DNA of 37,421 nt from Syntrophales bacterium (GCA_023231165.1 JALNVY010000003.1:1-37421), one strand, 5' to 3'; shown: positions 24,735 to 32,750, counted from the stretch's first letter. The notes: generated from the letters alone by a model not told the origin. Numbers and translations are program-made.

Positions 24735-25271
24735 TTACGACAACAATTCGGGATACAGGGAGTACTCCCTGATATGGGCGCAAAACGCTTTCCACTGGGG
24801 GAGCCGGTGTGTGGTCCGCTGCAGCAGGATATTTCTCAGGCACTTGTAGTTTATCACCCAAATCCGGCGCTGCAAAAAGCCTTCGGGCAGCTCGTTCTTG
24901 AGCCTAACCAGATCCTCGACGGACTTGCTTTCCATGTACGCACTGACCAGGGCGTTCAGATGTAAAAGAGTAGGCGGATAAATCGGCGCCTCAAAATCAT
25001 ATTGTTCAAGGTGCTTTTTCTGGATCGTATGCATCGTGGATCCAGATTGCTTGCTGCTCAGCCGGTATGTGTCCGCTTCCTGCCACCAGTAGCGTGGAGC
25101 CGTGACGTCCAGCCATACCGTGATCGCCTCCAGGACTTTATTGTGCCCACCATCCTTCGGGGCAAGCTTAACCGCAACTTCTTTGGCACGTTCGAACGTT
25201 ATACCGTGCGACAATGACAAGCCGACGATCGCTTCCTGATATCCGGCTTCTCGCATTATTATTAAATTCAC
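24735..25271 (-). CDS. Unknown early protein with ThyX-like RYWWQEADTYR motif
   Basis: A 178-residue protein. The segment PRYWWQEADTYRLSSKQSG followed by STMHT (about 59-82) resembles phage proteins distantly like flavin-dependent thymidylate synthases (ThyX), which bind deoxyuridylate with a similar Arg/Ser/Glu cluster. A later RRIWVINYKCLRNILLQR block fits a helical core. I cannot confirm catalytic competence. It starts with GTG overlapping the Nudix stop, GGAG upstream. Next to a Nudix hydrolase, nucleotide metabolism is a sensible theme (inference). Confidence 0.5.
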   Translation of the reverse strand: MNLIIMREAGYQEAIVGLSLSHGITFERAKEVAVKLAPKDGGHNKVLEAITVWLDVTAPRYWWQEADTYRLSSKQSGSTMHTIQKKHLEQYDFEAPIYPPTLLHLNALVSAYMESKSVEDLVRLKNELPEGFLQRRIWVINYKCLRNILLQRTTHRLPQWKAFCAHIREYSLYPELLS

Positions 25272-25729
25272 TGTGTCTTCTCCTTTCTGATAGGCGGCTG
25301 CTCTGCCTCATATTCAATTAAAAACGTCTCTTTGAAATCCTCATCCATCGCCATCGGTACAAGCCATTGCGTGTTTGAAAGCGTGTCTAAGGCGTCCAGT
25401 AACACCGCCGGGAAGATCAATACTTTTTCGTCTGTCATCGACCGGCAAGCCTCAATATCAATTTCAGTGAAGAAGAAAAAAACCTCGCCTGCCGGTTCTC
25501 TTTCTTTGTCGATGATCCTCAGAAGCGGCTTCCATTGACTGACTTGAGTAACATATCCGGCCTCTTCAGCAAATTCGCGGACCATAGCCTCGACAGGCTT
25601 TTCACCCTGCCGGATATGTCCTCCCACTCCGTTATAACGGCCCATTTGCCATTGAGGCCTATTTTTCCGGATCAAGAGAACATGTTCTTTACCGTGATCA
25701 AAGGCAAACCCAACGACGTATGAGTTCAT
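25268..25729 (-). CDS. Nudix hydrolase
   Basis: Hydrolyses a nucleoside diphosphate linked to another group. The 153-residue protein has a complete Nudix box: GHIRQGEKPVEAMVREFAEE with the closing AGY (about 37-59), including the REx2EE core that binds magnesium. Substrate is not readable from sequence; dNTP clean-up, mutagenic nucleotide removal or NAD/cap-type substrates are options. The stop overlaps the next start as GTGA and the start overlaps the Gam-like stop as ATGA, so it is tightly coupled in the early operon. Confidence 0.9.
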   Translation of the reverse strand: MNSYVVGFAFDHGKEHVLLIRKNRPQWQMGRYNGVGGHIRQGEKPVEAMVREFAEEAGYVTQVSQWKPLLRIIDKEREPAGEVFFFFTEIDIEACRSMTDEKVLIFPAVLLDALDTLSNTQWLVPMAMDEDFKETFLIEYEAEQPPIRKEKTQ

Positions 25730-26253
25730 GCCGCCACCTTTTCCTCGTTCAGGTCATCTTCCTTCAGGAGTGCATCCACGAACTTGTCGATCTCCGAGTC
25801 TGTGCTCTTGATCACTACCTGATCGCCGTCGTCACTGATCGTGACGCCGATCCGCTTCAGGTCGGCGGCGCTGAGGTTCAGGAGGGCGTCCTTGATCGGC
25901 TTTTCCGTGGTTTTGATCAGGACATCCGCCTGGTCGGGCAGGTGTTTTTTAATCAGTTTCACTACCTGATCGCTGTCGTCCCATGAGATCGTCCCCTTCG
26001 ATTTCTGGTATCCGACCTTGATACCATGCATAATCATCGTCTTGGGCCTTACAAACAGGCTCCGGCTTTCCTCGATAGCCGCCTTCAGGCTGGCCTGTTT
26101 CTCCATGACAGTGTTCACGGCGCTCTTTATTCCCGGCAGTCGGCGCCGCTTGATAGCGGTAATAAGATTCTCCAATTCACGGACCCGGCCGGTCAGCAGC
26201 TCACGCGCAGAGGAGAATTCCTTTGTCAATCCGTCAAGGTCTATTAAATTCAT
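25726..26253 (-). CDS. gam: Gam-like host-nuclease inhibitor
   Basis: Mu Gam binds DNA ends and protects them from RecBCD-type nucleases. The 175-residue protein has the family shape: an N-terminal helical coil (LLTGRVRELENLITAIKRRR), a strand region (IKVGYQKSKGTISW), and the C-terminal ending ADVLIKTTEKPIKDALLNLS then AADLKRIGVTI. I start at 26253 with AAAGGATG upstream. A longer frame to 26307 starts at TTG inside a dyad sequence and is rejected. Confidence 0.75.
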   Translation of the reverse strand: MNLIDLDGLTKEFSSARELLTGRVRELENLITAIKRRRLPGIKSAVNTVMEKQASLKAAIEESRSLFVRPKTMIMHGIKVGYQKSKGTISWDDSDQVVKLIKKHLPDQADVLIKTTEKPIKDALLNLSAADLKRIGVTISDDGDQVVIKSTDSEIDKFVDALLKEDDLNEEKVAA

Positions 26254-26280
26254 GGTCTCATCCTTTCTTGTCTTGTTGTT

Positions 26281-26302
26281 GACAACAATTTGATTTGTTG
26301 TC
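26281..26302. promoter_or_regulatory. Operator-like dyad before gam-like gene
   Basis: GACAACAA (26281-26288) and TTGTTGTC (26295-26302) form a perfect 8-bp inverted repeat with a 6-bp AT-rich spacer, and TTGTTG-type half sites continue on its left. It sits after the stop of the previous gene and before the Gam ribosome site. A dimeric regulator, or an internal promoter, is plausible; I see no good -10. Confidence 0.55.
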
Positions 26303-26303
26303 G

Positions 26304-26522
26304 TCAATTTTTAAGCGTCTGCCATTCGGTAATCGTCAGGCCCATGTTATCGCAGACGAATTTAACATCTGTTTTTGCCTCTTCCTCGGTTTCAGGATTT
26401 CTCCTCGGGCCGCATTCCATATAAAACGCGCTGGCCATGATCGACCAACTCCAAGACTTGCCGTCGGCACAGGGCCAGAGATCTACCTTAACCTTACGAC
26501 GCCAGATTCGCTTCTTAGGCAT
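26304..26522 (-). CDS. Small basic early protein
   Basis: A 72-residue protein beginning MPKKRIWRRKVKVDLWPC, very basic in its first 15 residues, then Trp/Ser-rich (GKSWSWSIMASAFYMECG), ending in an acidic helical part. No family recognised; nucleic acid contact is suggested by the basic start. Start 26522 has GGAAAGG upstream. Confidence 0.6.
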   Translation of the reverse strand: MPKKRIWRRKVKVDLWPCADGKSWSWSIMASAFYMECGPRRNPETEEEAKTDVKFVCDNMGLTITEWQTLKN

Positions 26523-26526
26523 GACA

Positions 26527-26751
26527 TCATCCTTTCCTGAATTGGCCGCATCCTCGGCACTTGCCGGGATCGCGGGTTTGTTGTACAATGCAAACCGCCG
26601 TGTCGATCCGTTCGCTTCGCACCTGGCAGTGGGTTCCATTGCCGATGCGCCGTTCGCCCGTGACCCCCGCAAAGAGATCGGGCTGACCGGTTCCCGCTTC
26701 GGTTCGACGCGGCTTTTCTTTATTCTTTGCCCATCGTTTTTCTCGTTTCAT
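26527..26751 (-). CDS. Small hypothetical protein with C-terminal cysteine cluster
   Basis: A 74-residue protein, basic and probably unstructured at first (KREKRWAKNKEKPRRTE), with GQPDLFAG in the middle and a C-terminal CIVQQTRDPGKCRGCGQFRK cluster that could bind a metal. Start taken at 26751 after GAAGGG; ATG at 26766 overlapping the previous stop is an alternative. Confidence 0.55.
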   Translation of the reverse strand: MKREKRWAKNKEKPRRTEAGTGQPDLFAGVTGERRIGNGTHCQVRSERIDTAVCIVQQTRDPGKCRGCGQFRKG

Positions 26752-26762
26752 CTCAGATCCCT

Positions 26763-26915
26763 TCATCTCATTAATACCGCGAGGCAACGCGGTCCGAAAT
26801 ACAGAACCGCAATGGCTATGACAGCCCAACTTGCGACCTTCAACCGCTTCTCCTTTTTCAGCAGCTCGGCTTCCCACGGTTCGTTCTCAATGTATGTTAC
26901 GATTCGTTTCAGCAT
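26763..26915 (-). CDS. Small membrane protein (50 residues)
   Basis: A 50-codon frame: a charged N-terminus (MLKRIVTYIENEPWEAELLK, then KKEKRLK) followed by a membrane helix (ASWAVIAIAVLYFGPRCLAVL). AAAGGAGCGAGG precedes the ATG, and its TGA overlaps an ATG of the next gene as ATGA. It follows the MuB-type gene by 13 bases. Function unknown. Confidence 0.65.
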   Translation of the reverse strand: MLKRIVTYIENEPWEAELLKKEKRLKVASWAVIAIAVLYFGPRCLAVLMR

Positions 26916-26928
26916 GGCCTCGCTCCTT

Positions 26929-28176
26929 TCAGATCGCCATCACCACAGCTTCCGTTACTTTCTTCTCTCCCATTTCATAGGCCATGTTCATGGCCCTGGC
27001 CGCATAATTGTTCACGATAAGCGGGTAGGCGTGACTGATTATCTGGTTTCGGCGGTCCTTCGTGGTCAGGCGACGGCTCAGGGCATCGAAAGCGCTGTCT
27101 TCAAAAATATCGACTACCTTTGCGCCGATCCGCTTGAACTTCATGGTTAGGTATTCCTTGGTGTTTCCGTTCAAACCCTTGATCTCTGCCGTCTGGATCC
27201 TGCGGATAACCTCCCGCATCTCGATATGCGTCGTTTCGTTAAAGAGGTTTTTCAGTTCCACCTGGCCGACCAGGATGATCCCCAGAAGCTTCCGATAGCC
27301 GTCTTCAAGCTCGTAGAAACGCTTCAGGTACTTCAGAGTGTTCGTGTGAAGGTCATGGGCCTCCTCGATGATAAGGACGGCTCTGAAGCCCTGTTTCGCC
27401 CGCTCCAGGAGGAGTTTGTGTACCTGCCTGGTTTTGGCCTCCAGCTTCATGACCGGTTTCTGCTCCGACAGGTCCATGATGATGGCATCGCAGATGCTGG
27501 CCGCATTGACCCGCGTCTTGTCGATCATCTGTGGAAAGATGACTATGACATCTCCGTCCTTTTTGAGCTGCTCGACAACCTTACGGCGCATGACGCTTTT
27601 CCCCGATCCCACCTCTCCGATCACGGCCAGGAACCCTCCGTGACGTGCCGCATCGATCATCGCCGCCTCGATATAGCGGTGCTCCTCGCTCATGAAAATG
27701 TCCGAATCCTTCTGGATGTCGTCAATAAAAGGATTCCTAAAAATCTTAAAATACTTCATTGCTTCCTGGCTGATCATTTCCACCTCCTTGGGAATAAATC
27801 GTTCCGGATCTCCCGGCACCATTGCCGGATGCCGTCTTGTCGCCCACATTTTCTGATTGTCCGCCGCCGGGCTCACATGCCGCAAATCCTTACCCAGGGG
27901 CTGCCAAATATCTGAAATCTTCATCTGCCGGGATGTTAGCCACTGCATGGCCCTCCGGTCTGCCTGGATCATGGCCTCGACCTTTGCCGTAAAATCGGGC
28001 CGCTCTTTAGGTATGTATCCCCGGTTCAATGTCAGGTTGATCGAGGGCCGTGACAGCCCCGTCTCCTGGCCGATCTTGGCCTGACTGATCCCGCAGTCCA
28101 CACAAAGCTCCTTTAAAATGATTGGTTCAAACGCTAACTGATATGGCGTTACTGCAATTAGTTTCGGCCGTCCCAC
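26929..28176 (-). CDS. B: MuB-like AAA+ ATPase, transposition target selector
   Basis: Binds DNA with ATP, picks target DNA and stimulates the MuA transposase. The 415-residue protein has an N-terminal helix-turn-helix (ISQAKIGQETGLSRPSINLT), Walker A GEVGSGKS (187-194), Walker B VLIIEEAHD (267-275) and a C-terminal helical part. I start at GTG 28176, since AGGAGGT lies 6 bases upstream; earlier codons at 28212 and 28227 have no such site. The start overlaps the zinc-ribbon stop by 19 bases. Confidence 0.9.
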   Translation of the reverse strand: MGRPKLIAVTPYQLAFEPIILKELCVDCGISQAKIGQETGLSRPSINLTLNRGYIPKERPDFTAKVEAMIQADRRAMQWLTSRQMKISDIWQPLGKDLRHVSPAADNQKMWATRRHPAMVPGDPERFIPKEVEMISQEAMKYFKIFRNPFIDDIQKDSDIFMSEEHRYIEAAMIDAARHGGFLAVIGEVGSGKSVMRRKVVEQLKKDGDVIVIFPQMIDKTRVNAASICDAIIMDLSEQKPVMKLEAKTRQVHKLLLERAKQGFRAVLIIEEAHDLHTNTLKYLKRFYELEDGYRKLLGIILVGQVELKNLFNETTHIEMREVIRRIQTAEIKGLNGNTKEYLTMKFKRIGAKVVDIFEDSAFDALSRRLTTKDRRNQIISHAYPLIVNNYAARAMNMAYEMGEKKVTEAVVMAI

Positions 28177-28343
28177 GCGCTTACCTCCTGCGTTTTTACT
28201 TCCAACACCCATCCACACCTTGAACATGTCCCGAAGAGATCAAGGTATGTGTCCCAACCAATATTAAAACAGGCAGGGCACATGCCCATCTTGCCCGCCA
28301 CACGCTCTACAAATTCTTCTACTGGTACAGTCGGTATTCCCAT
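28158..28343 (-). CDS. Zinc-ribbon protein between MuA and MuB
   Basis: A 61-residue protein with a four-cysteine zinc ribbon: C22-x2-C25 and C40-x2-C43 (MCPACFNIGWDTYLDLFGTC then SRCGWVLEV). It starts 6 bases after the MuA stop and its last codons overlap the MuB start, so expression is probably coupled. In Mu, A and B are adjacent. A role as accessory subunit of the transposition complex, or a regulator, is an inference from position only. Confidence 0.75.
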   Translation of the reverse strand: MGIPTVPVEEFVERVAGKMGMCPACFNIGWDTYLDLFGTCSRCGWVLEVKTQEVSAWDGRN

Positions 28344-28348
28344 TATTT

Positions 28349-30157
28349 CTATCCCGTCGCTTCCATGCCGCGGAACTCATCCGCTGGCCACGTACCTGCC
28401 TGTATCGACTGAATCACCTCCTCCGCCTCTTTGATCTCGATACCAGTTTCATACCGTTCCCGGAGTTCCCTGTTCAGCTCCGGCGTGATCACGCCGATCT
28501 CCGCTCTGAGCAGCTTGAGAAGCTCCACAAACGATATTCTCCTTGCCGCAATGCCCCGTGGCACCGCCGCCGCCGCATCCACCGTCAACGGTGCGTTCTC
28601 AGGCAGATCCGCATGCTTCACATCCAGGGGTGTCCCCTTCCGTTCGATAAACTCCAGATTCCCCACCTTGTCAGCCTGATGGCCCATGATCCGGAGGGGC
28701 GATTCAAACCCGACCGGCGGGGCCTCGGCCATGCGTTTGTCTCCCGTCCCTTTCCATTTGAGGCCCCAGGTCTCCGCCGTTTTCTCCATCTCCGTCTTGG
28801 CCTTTTGCGTTGCCGTGTGTTTGATGCCCTTGTACGTTCCGTAGGGGACGCCATTCGTAAGGCGACCGTATTCATCCTCCGGGATGGGCTTGCACAGCCA
28901 GACAAAGCCGTTGAAATGGACTTCGATGTTGGGGTATTCGTAGGGATGACGGACCACGTTGACTTTCTGGCCTGCTGCCTGGGGATCTTCGATTTGATAA
29001 AAGCGATTGTCCACTTGGATGATCCGTGAGCCGTCCGCCGTTCTGGGGATCGTCGGCTCTTTGATCAGGAGGCGGTATAGCGATTCGTCGGGGCACAGGC
29101 GCAATTGCTCCGCTGTGATATACGACCAGAGTACCGACCGGGGCGCTACGTCCCGCATCTTTGGGACGGCGTTGGCCCAGATGCACCAGTCGAGCGCCCA
29201 GCGGTTCAATTCATCCAGGTCGGCGGGTCGCTGGAACTTCAGACGTCCTTCAAACCGGTTGATATAGTGCATGAGTCCTTCAATGGCCCCCTTCGCCCTG
29301 GGGTTCCCCGGCATGTGCAGTTGCAGGTCGATCCGGAGCGCGTCAAAAAGGGCTTGGTTAGCCTTGGCCGTCATGATGGATCCCCGGTCGGCAATGAGCA
29401 TGAAAGGAACGCCGTGAAGGCGGTATTTGCCGAGTTTCGTCCCCGATTGACCGTTCCAGGTCCGCTTGATCAGTTCATCCTTGGGCCGCATGGCCGTAAA
29501 CAGAAACGCCGATCCGTCCGCCGCCCGCTCACCCGAGGCGTAGAAGTATTGGAAGAAAAACGCCCCGGAGCAGTGGTCCACCACCGCATACCGGAGCAGT
29601 TCTTTTTTGATAGTTTTGGCCGTTTTGACGAGCTTATTTTTGTAAAGGGTCATTTCTGTATCCCGTTCGCCCAGGCCCTTTTTCGTATCGAGGAAATACT
29701 GGAGGCAGTTCGTCACGTCGAATTGCCAGACATGGTTGGGATGGGCGGAAAGGAGACGCTGATGGGGGGAGGGTTTGAGCAGGTCCTTGGCGGATATCCG
29801 CTCCTGACGCAGGCGGGAGAGAAACCAGCTTGTCGAGACGCCTCCCGTTTCGATCCCCGAATCATCAAGGATCATCTTGGCATCGCAGGCGGGAAGGGGT
29901 ATCTCGTTTGATGTGCGCCGCGATGATAACATGAGCGCCGAGGCTTCCTTCAACATTTCCGCTGACGCCCTGGAAGTTCCCTTTGTTGCCCGTTCCTTCC
30001 GTCGCCCCTCTCCCACCATAGCCGCCCAGCGATTGACCGATGTGGGTTGTACGCCATAATGCTTGGCCAGATCCTTTACTTTTTGCGAGTATTCCCCGCC
30101 TTTCCGGCCCCGCAAACTCGTCTGTACATGATTCAGTATCACCTCTGAGACGGCCAT
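28349..30157 (-). CDS. A: MuA-like DDE transposase
   Basis: Cuts and joins prophage ends during replicative transposition. The 602-residue protein has the DDE catalytic core: D147 (WQFDVTN), D257 (IADRGS) and E293 (AKGAIEG). The N-terminal ~110 residues carry a helix-turn-helix end-binding region (KHYGVQPTSVNRWAAMVG). The C-terminal third is helical and probably contacts MuB, as in Mu. Length is slightly less than Mu A (663). AAAGGAAT lies ahead of the ATG. All three catalytic residues are intact. Confidence 0.95.
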   Translation of the reverse strand: MAVSEVILNHVQTSLRGRKGGEYSQKVKDLAKHYGVQPTSVNRWAAMVGEGRRKERATKGTSRASAEMLKEASALMLSSRRTSNEIPLPACDAKMILDDSGIETGGVSTSWFLSRLRQERISAKDLLKPSPHQRLLSAHPNHVWQFDVTNCLQYFLDTKKGLGERDTEMTLYKNKLVKTAKTIKKELLRYAVVDHCSGAFFFQYFYASGERAADGSAFLFTAMRPKDELIKRTWNGQSGTKLGKYRLHGVPFMLIADRGSIMTAKANQALFDALRIDLQLHMPGNPRAKGAIEGLMHYINRFEGRLKFQRPADLDELNRWALDWCIWANAVPKMRDVAPRSVLWSYITAEQLRLCPDESLYRLLIKEPTIPRTADGSRIIQVDNRFYQIEDPQAAGQKVNVVRHPYEYPNIEVHFNGFVWLCKPIPEDEYGRLTNGVPYGTYKGIKHTATQKAKTEMEKTAETWGLKWKGTGDKRMAEAPPVGFESPLRIMGHQADKVGNLEFIERKGTPLDVKHADLPENAPLTVDAAAAVPRGIAARRISFVELLKLLRAEIGVITPELNRELRERYETGIEIKEAEEVIQSIQAGTWPADEFRGMEATG

Positions 30158-30162
30158 GATCG

Positions 30163-31167
30163 TTATTCCTTTGCTTGTTGTCGTTTTTCGACTCGCTCCT
30201 TGTAGGCTTTGCCCATGCCCTTTCCCGCTGTCAGGGGTGCATTATCGATGAGGATCTCCGCTGTCGGGAGTTCCATTTCAGTAATCTCCCAGGGAACTTC
30301 CTCGGCGTCTCGATAGAATTCCTGGAGCTTCAAACGCTCTTCCATTGCGATCTTGCTGATAAAGATATAGAGGAAATACATCTGGCGCAGGGCGATCTCC
30401 GGTGCTTTGCCCGGTTGAATCTTCTTTTTGATGTCCGCCAGGCCCGCGATAAAATCAGACTGCACCTGGGCGAGGAGATTGACGGCGTCTTGCTCCTCCT
30501 CCGTCAGATCCGTCTTTTTGACAGTCTTCTGAAGGCGATTCAACTCCCGGTCCATCTTTTTGATGACATCTTCCTTGGCCTTGATGAGGCGGTCCTTTGT
30601 CCTGATCGTGGCATCGGCCTCTTCCTTTTCGGTTTTGTGGGTTTCTTCAAGGTTCTCCAGGAGGGCCTTGATCTCGTCCTTGTGCTCGGCGTCCAGAGGG
30701 ATGGTTTCTCCGTTATATATGATGGCGTTTTCGGCGATTTCCGCCGATTTTTCATCAACCGCCATTCCCAAGTATTTGATTTTATTTATTGTGACTCCGG
30801 AAAAATTGGCGAAATCCGCCAGAAAATCTGTTCTGAATGGTTTAAGGTCTAACAACTGTTCGTCTATCCGACGTCTATCAACTCCAACATGCTCGCAGAA
30901 TTGCTCCCATGTCATTCCTGTCTTGGAACGGTAATCTTTCGACTCCTTGACCTGCTTCAGCATCAGAAGGCCAAAGAAGGCAGATTGCGATTTTTGAAAA
31001 TTTGTAGCCTTGATCTTCCCTGCCATCTCATAGACGTTGGCAATGGCCTCTTCCCGGTCCTTTTGTGTCTGCTCGGCGCTCTTTTCCAGGCTCCGCTTCA
31101 TCAGTTCCTGTGACTCCGCCGCTTCCGAAAGTGTTTTTACTACAAGATCAGATTCATTTTTTGCCAT
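30163..31167 (-). CDS. Coiled-coil early protein, unknown
   Basis: A 334-residue protein with a helical N-terminus, a region like a helix-turn-helix (MTWEQFCEHVGVDRRRIDEQ, about 84-103), and a long coiled coil about 160-225 (EETHKTEKEEADATIRTKDR...). The second half is helical with hydrophobic stretch LRQMYFLYIFISKIAM. I do not recognise the family. Its place just before the transposase suggests a DNA-associated or replication-regulation role. Confidence 0.6.
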   Translation of the reverse strand: MAKNESDLVVKTLSEAAESQELMKRSLEKSAEQTQKDREEAIANVYEMAGKIKATNFQKSQSAFFGLLMLKQVKESKDYRSKTGMTWEQFCEHVGVDRRRIDEQLLDLKPFRTDFLADFANFSGVTINKIKYLGMAVDEKSAEIAENAIIYNGETIPLDAEHKDEIKALLENLEETHKTEKEEADATIRTKDRLIKAKEDVIKKMDRELNRLQKTVKKTDLTEEEQDAVNLLAQVQSDFIAGLADIKKKIQPGKAPEIALRQMYFLYIFISKIAMEERLKLQEFYRDAEEVPWEITEMELPTAEILIDNAPLTAGKGMGKAYKERVEKRQQAKE

Positions 31168-31467
31168 CTAACATCCCTCCAATTCAGTCAATTCTGCGTT
31201 GATTTTGTTGATTCTATCCTCTGTCAGCGCCTTTTTCCTCGCCCAGAGTACCGCGATCCGCATCCCCAGCATGTACCCATCTCCTATTCGATGCACCCAT
31301 CGGATATCTTCCATGGTTCCCAACTGACGGAAGACGATGTCAACGGACAGGCCCGTCAGCTTTGCCAATTCCGACACGCTGAGGGGGTCCTTTGAATCCT
31401 GAAGCACTCCCAAAATCCGGTCAGCCGTCAGTAAGACATCGATCTTTCTGCAACTCTTTGCGGCCAT
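31168..31467 (-). CDS. IclR-type winged-helix protein (small)
   Basis: A 99-residue protein that holds only the DNA-binding half of an IclR-type regulator: RILGVLQDSKDPLSVSELAK, then LTGLSVDIVFRQLGTMEDIR with recognition helix and wing, then WVHRIGDGYMLGMRIAVLW. No effector domain is present. AAGGAGG leads to the ATG at 31467; an in-frame GTG two codons earlier is within that site. Probably an early-gene regulator. Confidence 0.78.
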   Translation of the reverse strand: MAAKSCRKIDVLLTADRILGVLQDSKDPLSVSELAKLTGLSVDIVFRQLGTMEDIRWVHRIGDGYMLGMRIAVLWARKKALTEDRINKINAELTELEGC

Positions 31468-31479
31468 ACGCACCTCCTT

Positions 31480-31962
31480 TTATTTCGCTGCCACCAGGGC
31501 CTTCTCCAGACCTTTCAGCTCCTGGCTCTTCTTCGTGATTTCTTCCTTCAGCAGCCCGATCCTGGCCCGGACAACGTCCTTTCCCTTCATGGGCGTGTAA
31601 TTCAGGCACTCAAGCATAATAAAGAGTGTTTCACAGTCTCCCGTCGCCGCGCAGAATGCGGGGAGAACGTCACCCGAAATACCCCACCGGCGATTACCGT
31701 TAAAATCGATGCCGTCGTTTGACAGATCCCGGCTTTCTGCAGACCATCCGTCAAGCGTGCCTTTCGAGACCTCTTTCCCGGAGAGCTTGTAAATCTCTGC
31801 GCAGATATCGATCCGGTCTTTCCCGGACTTTTTGATGGCGTTGGATACGGCGTGCCGGAGCCGCATGCTGATGTCCATGCTGCCCGGATTCGGCAGGGTT
31901 TCCGGTTCAAGAAAAGAGAAGAGGCTGGCTTGGTTAACGTCAATTTTTTTTCGACGGTTCAT
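31480..31962 (-). CDS. Early regulatory-region protein, unknown
   Basis: A 160-residue protein. A helical domain near the start (RLRHAVSNAIKKSGKDRIDI, then CAEIYKLSGKEVSKGTLDGW, about 35-75) has the look of a DNA-binding bundle used by phage regulators. It ends in a Lys/Glu coiled coil. I take ATG at 31962 with GGGGGAA upstream; it overlaps the upstream stop. Function not assigned. Confidence 0.6.
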   Translation of the reverse strand: MNRRKKIDVNQASLFSFLEPETLPNPGSMDISMRLRHAVSNAIKKSGKDRIDICAEIYKLSGKEVSKGTLDGWSAESRDLSNDGIDFNGNRRWGISGDVLPAFCAATGDCETLFIMLECLNYTPMKGKDVVRARIGLLKEEITKKSQELKGLEKALVAAK

Positions 31963-32381
31963 TTGTTTTTCCCCCAAAACATTGAATGTTTACCAAGATT
32001 AACGATATTTTTTAGGAGAGTGGTGACGCGCCATGGCTTTTCTGGTGCGGTCTGAATATGATGCGTTGTCTTTCGTTTTCCTTTGGATGCAACAAGTTCA
32101 GTAGCTATGAGTTTTTTTAAAACCTCAATCCCTTCTTCCTGCCAAAGTATCTTCTCGGAAATATTTAGATATTCTGAAATAGCTCTTTTGATATGGGGGA
32201 CGTTAAGAGATGCTTGAGATCCGTTTTTGAGGATGAAGCTCTTTTGATTCAAAAATCGATTTAAGACCCACAGACTTATTCCTGTTTCCTTAGCAAGGCT
32301 TGTTTGACTTTGCCCTCTAACCTTCAAGAGGGTTTTGATTTCATCAGTGGATACGTAAAATATTTTTGCATCATTTGACAT
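31959..32381 (-). CDS. HTH-containing early regulator
   Basis: A 140-residue protein with a lambda-repressor-like helix-turn-helix in its first half (IKTLLKVRGQSQTSLAKETG, then ISLWVLNRFLNQKSF) and a variable, basic C-terminus. It lies next to the Ner-like gene. The ATG at 32381 has GGGG upstream. It may act in the early switch with the Ner-like protein. Confidence 0.7.
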   Translation of the reverse strand: MSNDAKIFYVSTDEIKTLLKVRGQSQTSLAKETGISLWVLNRFLNQKSFILKNGSQASLNVPHIKRAISEYLNISEKILWQEEGIEVLKKLIATELVASKGKRKTTHHIQTAPEKPWRVTTLLKNIVNLGKHSMFWGKNK

Positions 32382-32435
32382 TGCAATCCCCCGCTTTTTA
32401 TGTAAAATCAAACCAACTTTGAACGTACGTTTTGT

Positions 32436-32681
32436 TTATGCGGCCTTTTTTGGCCAGAGATCCTCAACCGCCATACCGAGAGATTCGGCAATGACCTGTC
32501 GAGCTAACTGTCCTTTTTCCTTTGCTCCTCTGCGACGGCCGGTAATGATCATCGATAGGAAGGGTTGTGTGACACCGGCCTTTTCGGCTAATTCGGCCTG
32601 GTTGATGCCGTTCATGATAAGCAGTCCACTGACATAGCGGCCGTTTTTTTTACTCGGCGGTGTTATTTTTATAGCGTTCAT
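32436..32681 (-). CDS. ner: Ner/Cro-like regulator
   Basis: An 81-residue protein with a helix-turn-helix: LLIMNGINQAELAEKAGVTQ then PFLSMIITGRRRG. First gene of the early operon, directly opposite the repressor gene, the slot of Mu Ner, which turns down early and repressor transcription. I start at 32681, just 2 bases or so from the predicted transcription start, so the message could be leaderless. An alternative ATG at 32708 lies inside an operator palindrome and between the -35 and -10 of the predicted promoter, so it would not be transcribed from it. Confidence 0.8.
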   Translation of the reverse strand: MNAIKITPPSKKNGRYVSGLLIMNGINQAELAEKAGVTQPFLSMIITGRRRGAKEKGQLARQVIAESLGMAVEDLWPKKAA

Positions 32682-32687
32682 GGTGAA

Positions 32688-32747
32688 GATGAATAATTGA
32701 ATATTCATCTTTTGTCAAGAATAATATGAATATTCATAAATGGTGAA
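32688..32747. promoter_or_regulatory. Early operator with divergent promoters
   Basis: Two palindromes, TGAATATTCA at 32698-32707 and the 14-bp TATGAATATTCATA at 32725-32738. A minus-strand promoter reads TTGACA (32713-32718), 17 bases, TATTCA (32690-32695), firing the early operon. A plus-strand one reads TTGTCA (32712-32717), 17 bases, CATAAA (32735-32740), firing the repressor. The two -35 boxes overlap by almost their full length. Each palindrome overlaps its promoter, as expected for mutual control. Confidence 0.78.
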
Positions 32748-32750
32748 AAT

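Noticed and set aside
29105..29911. Plus-strand open frame of about 270 codons opposite MuA
   Set aside because: Antisense to the intact transposase core; product looks random.
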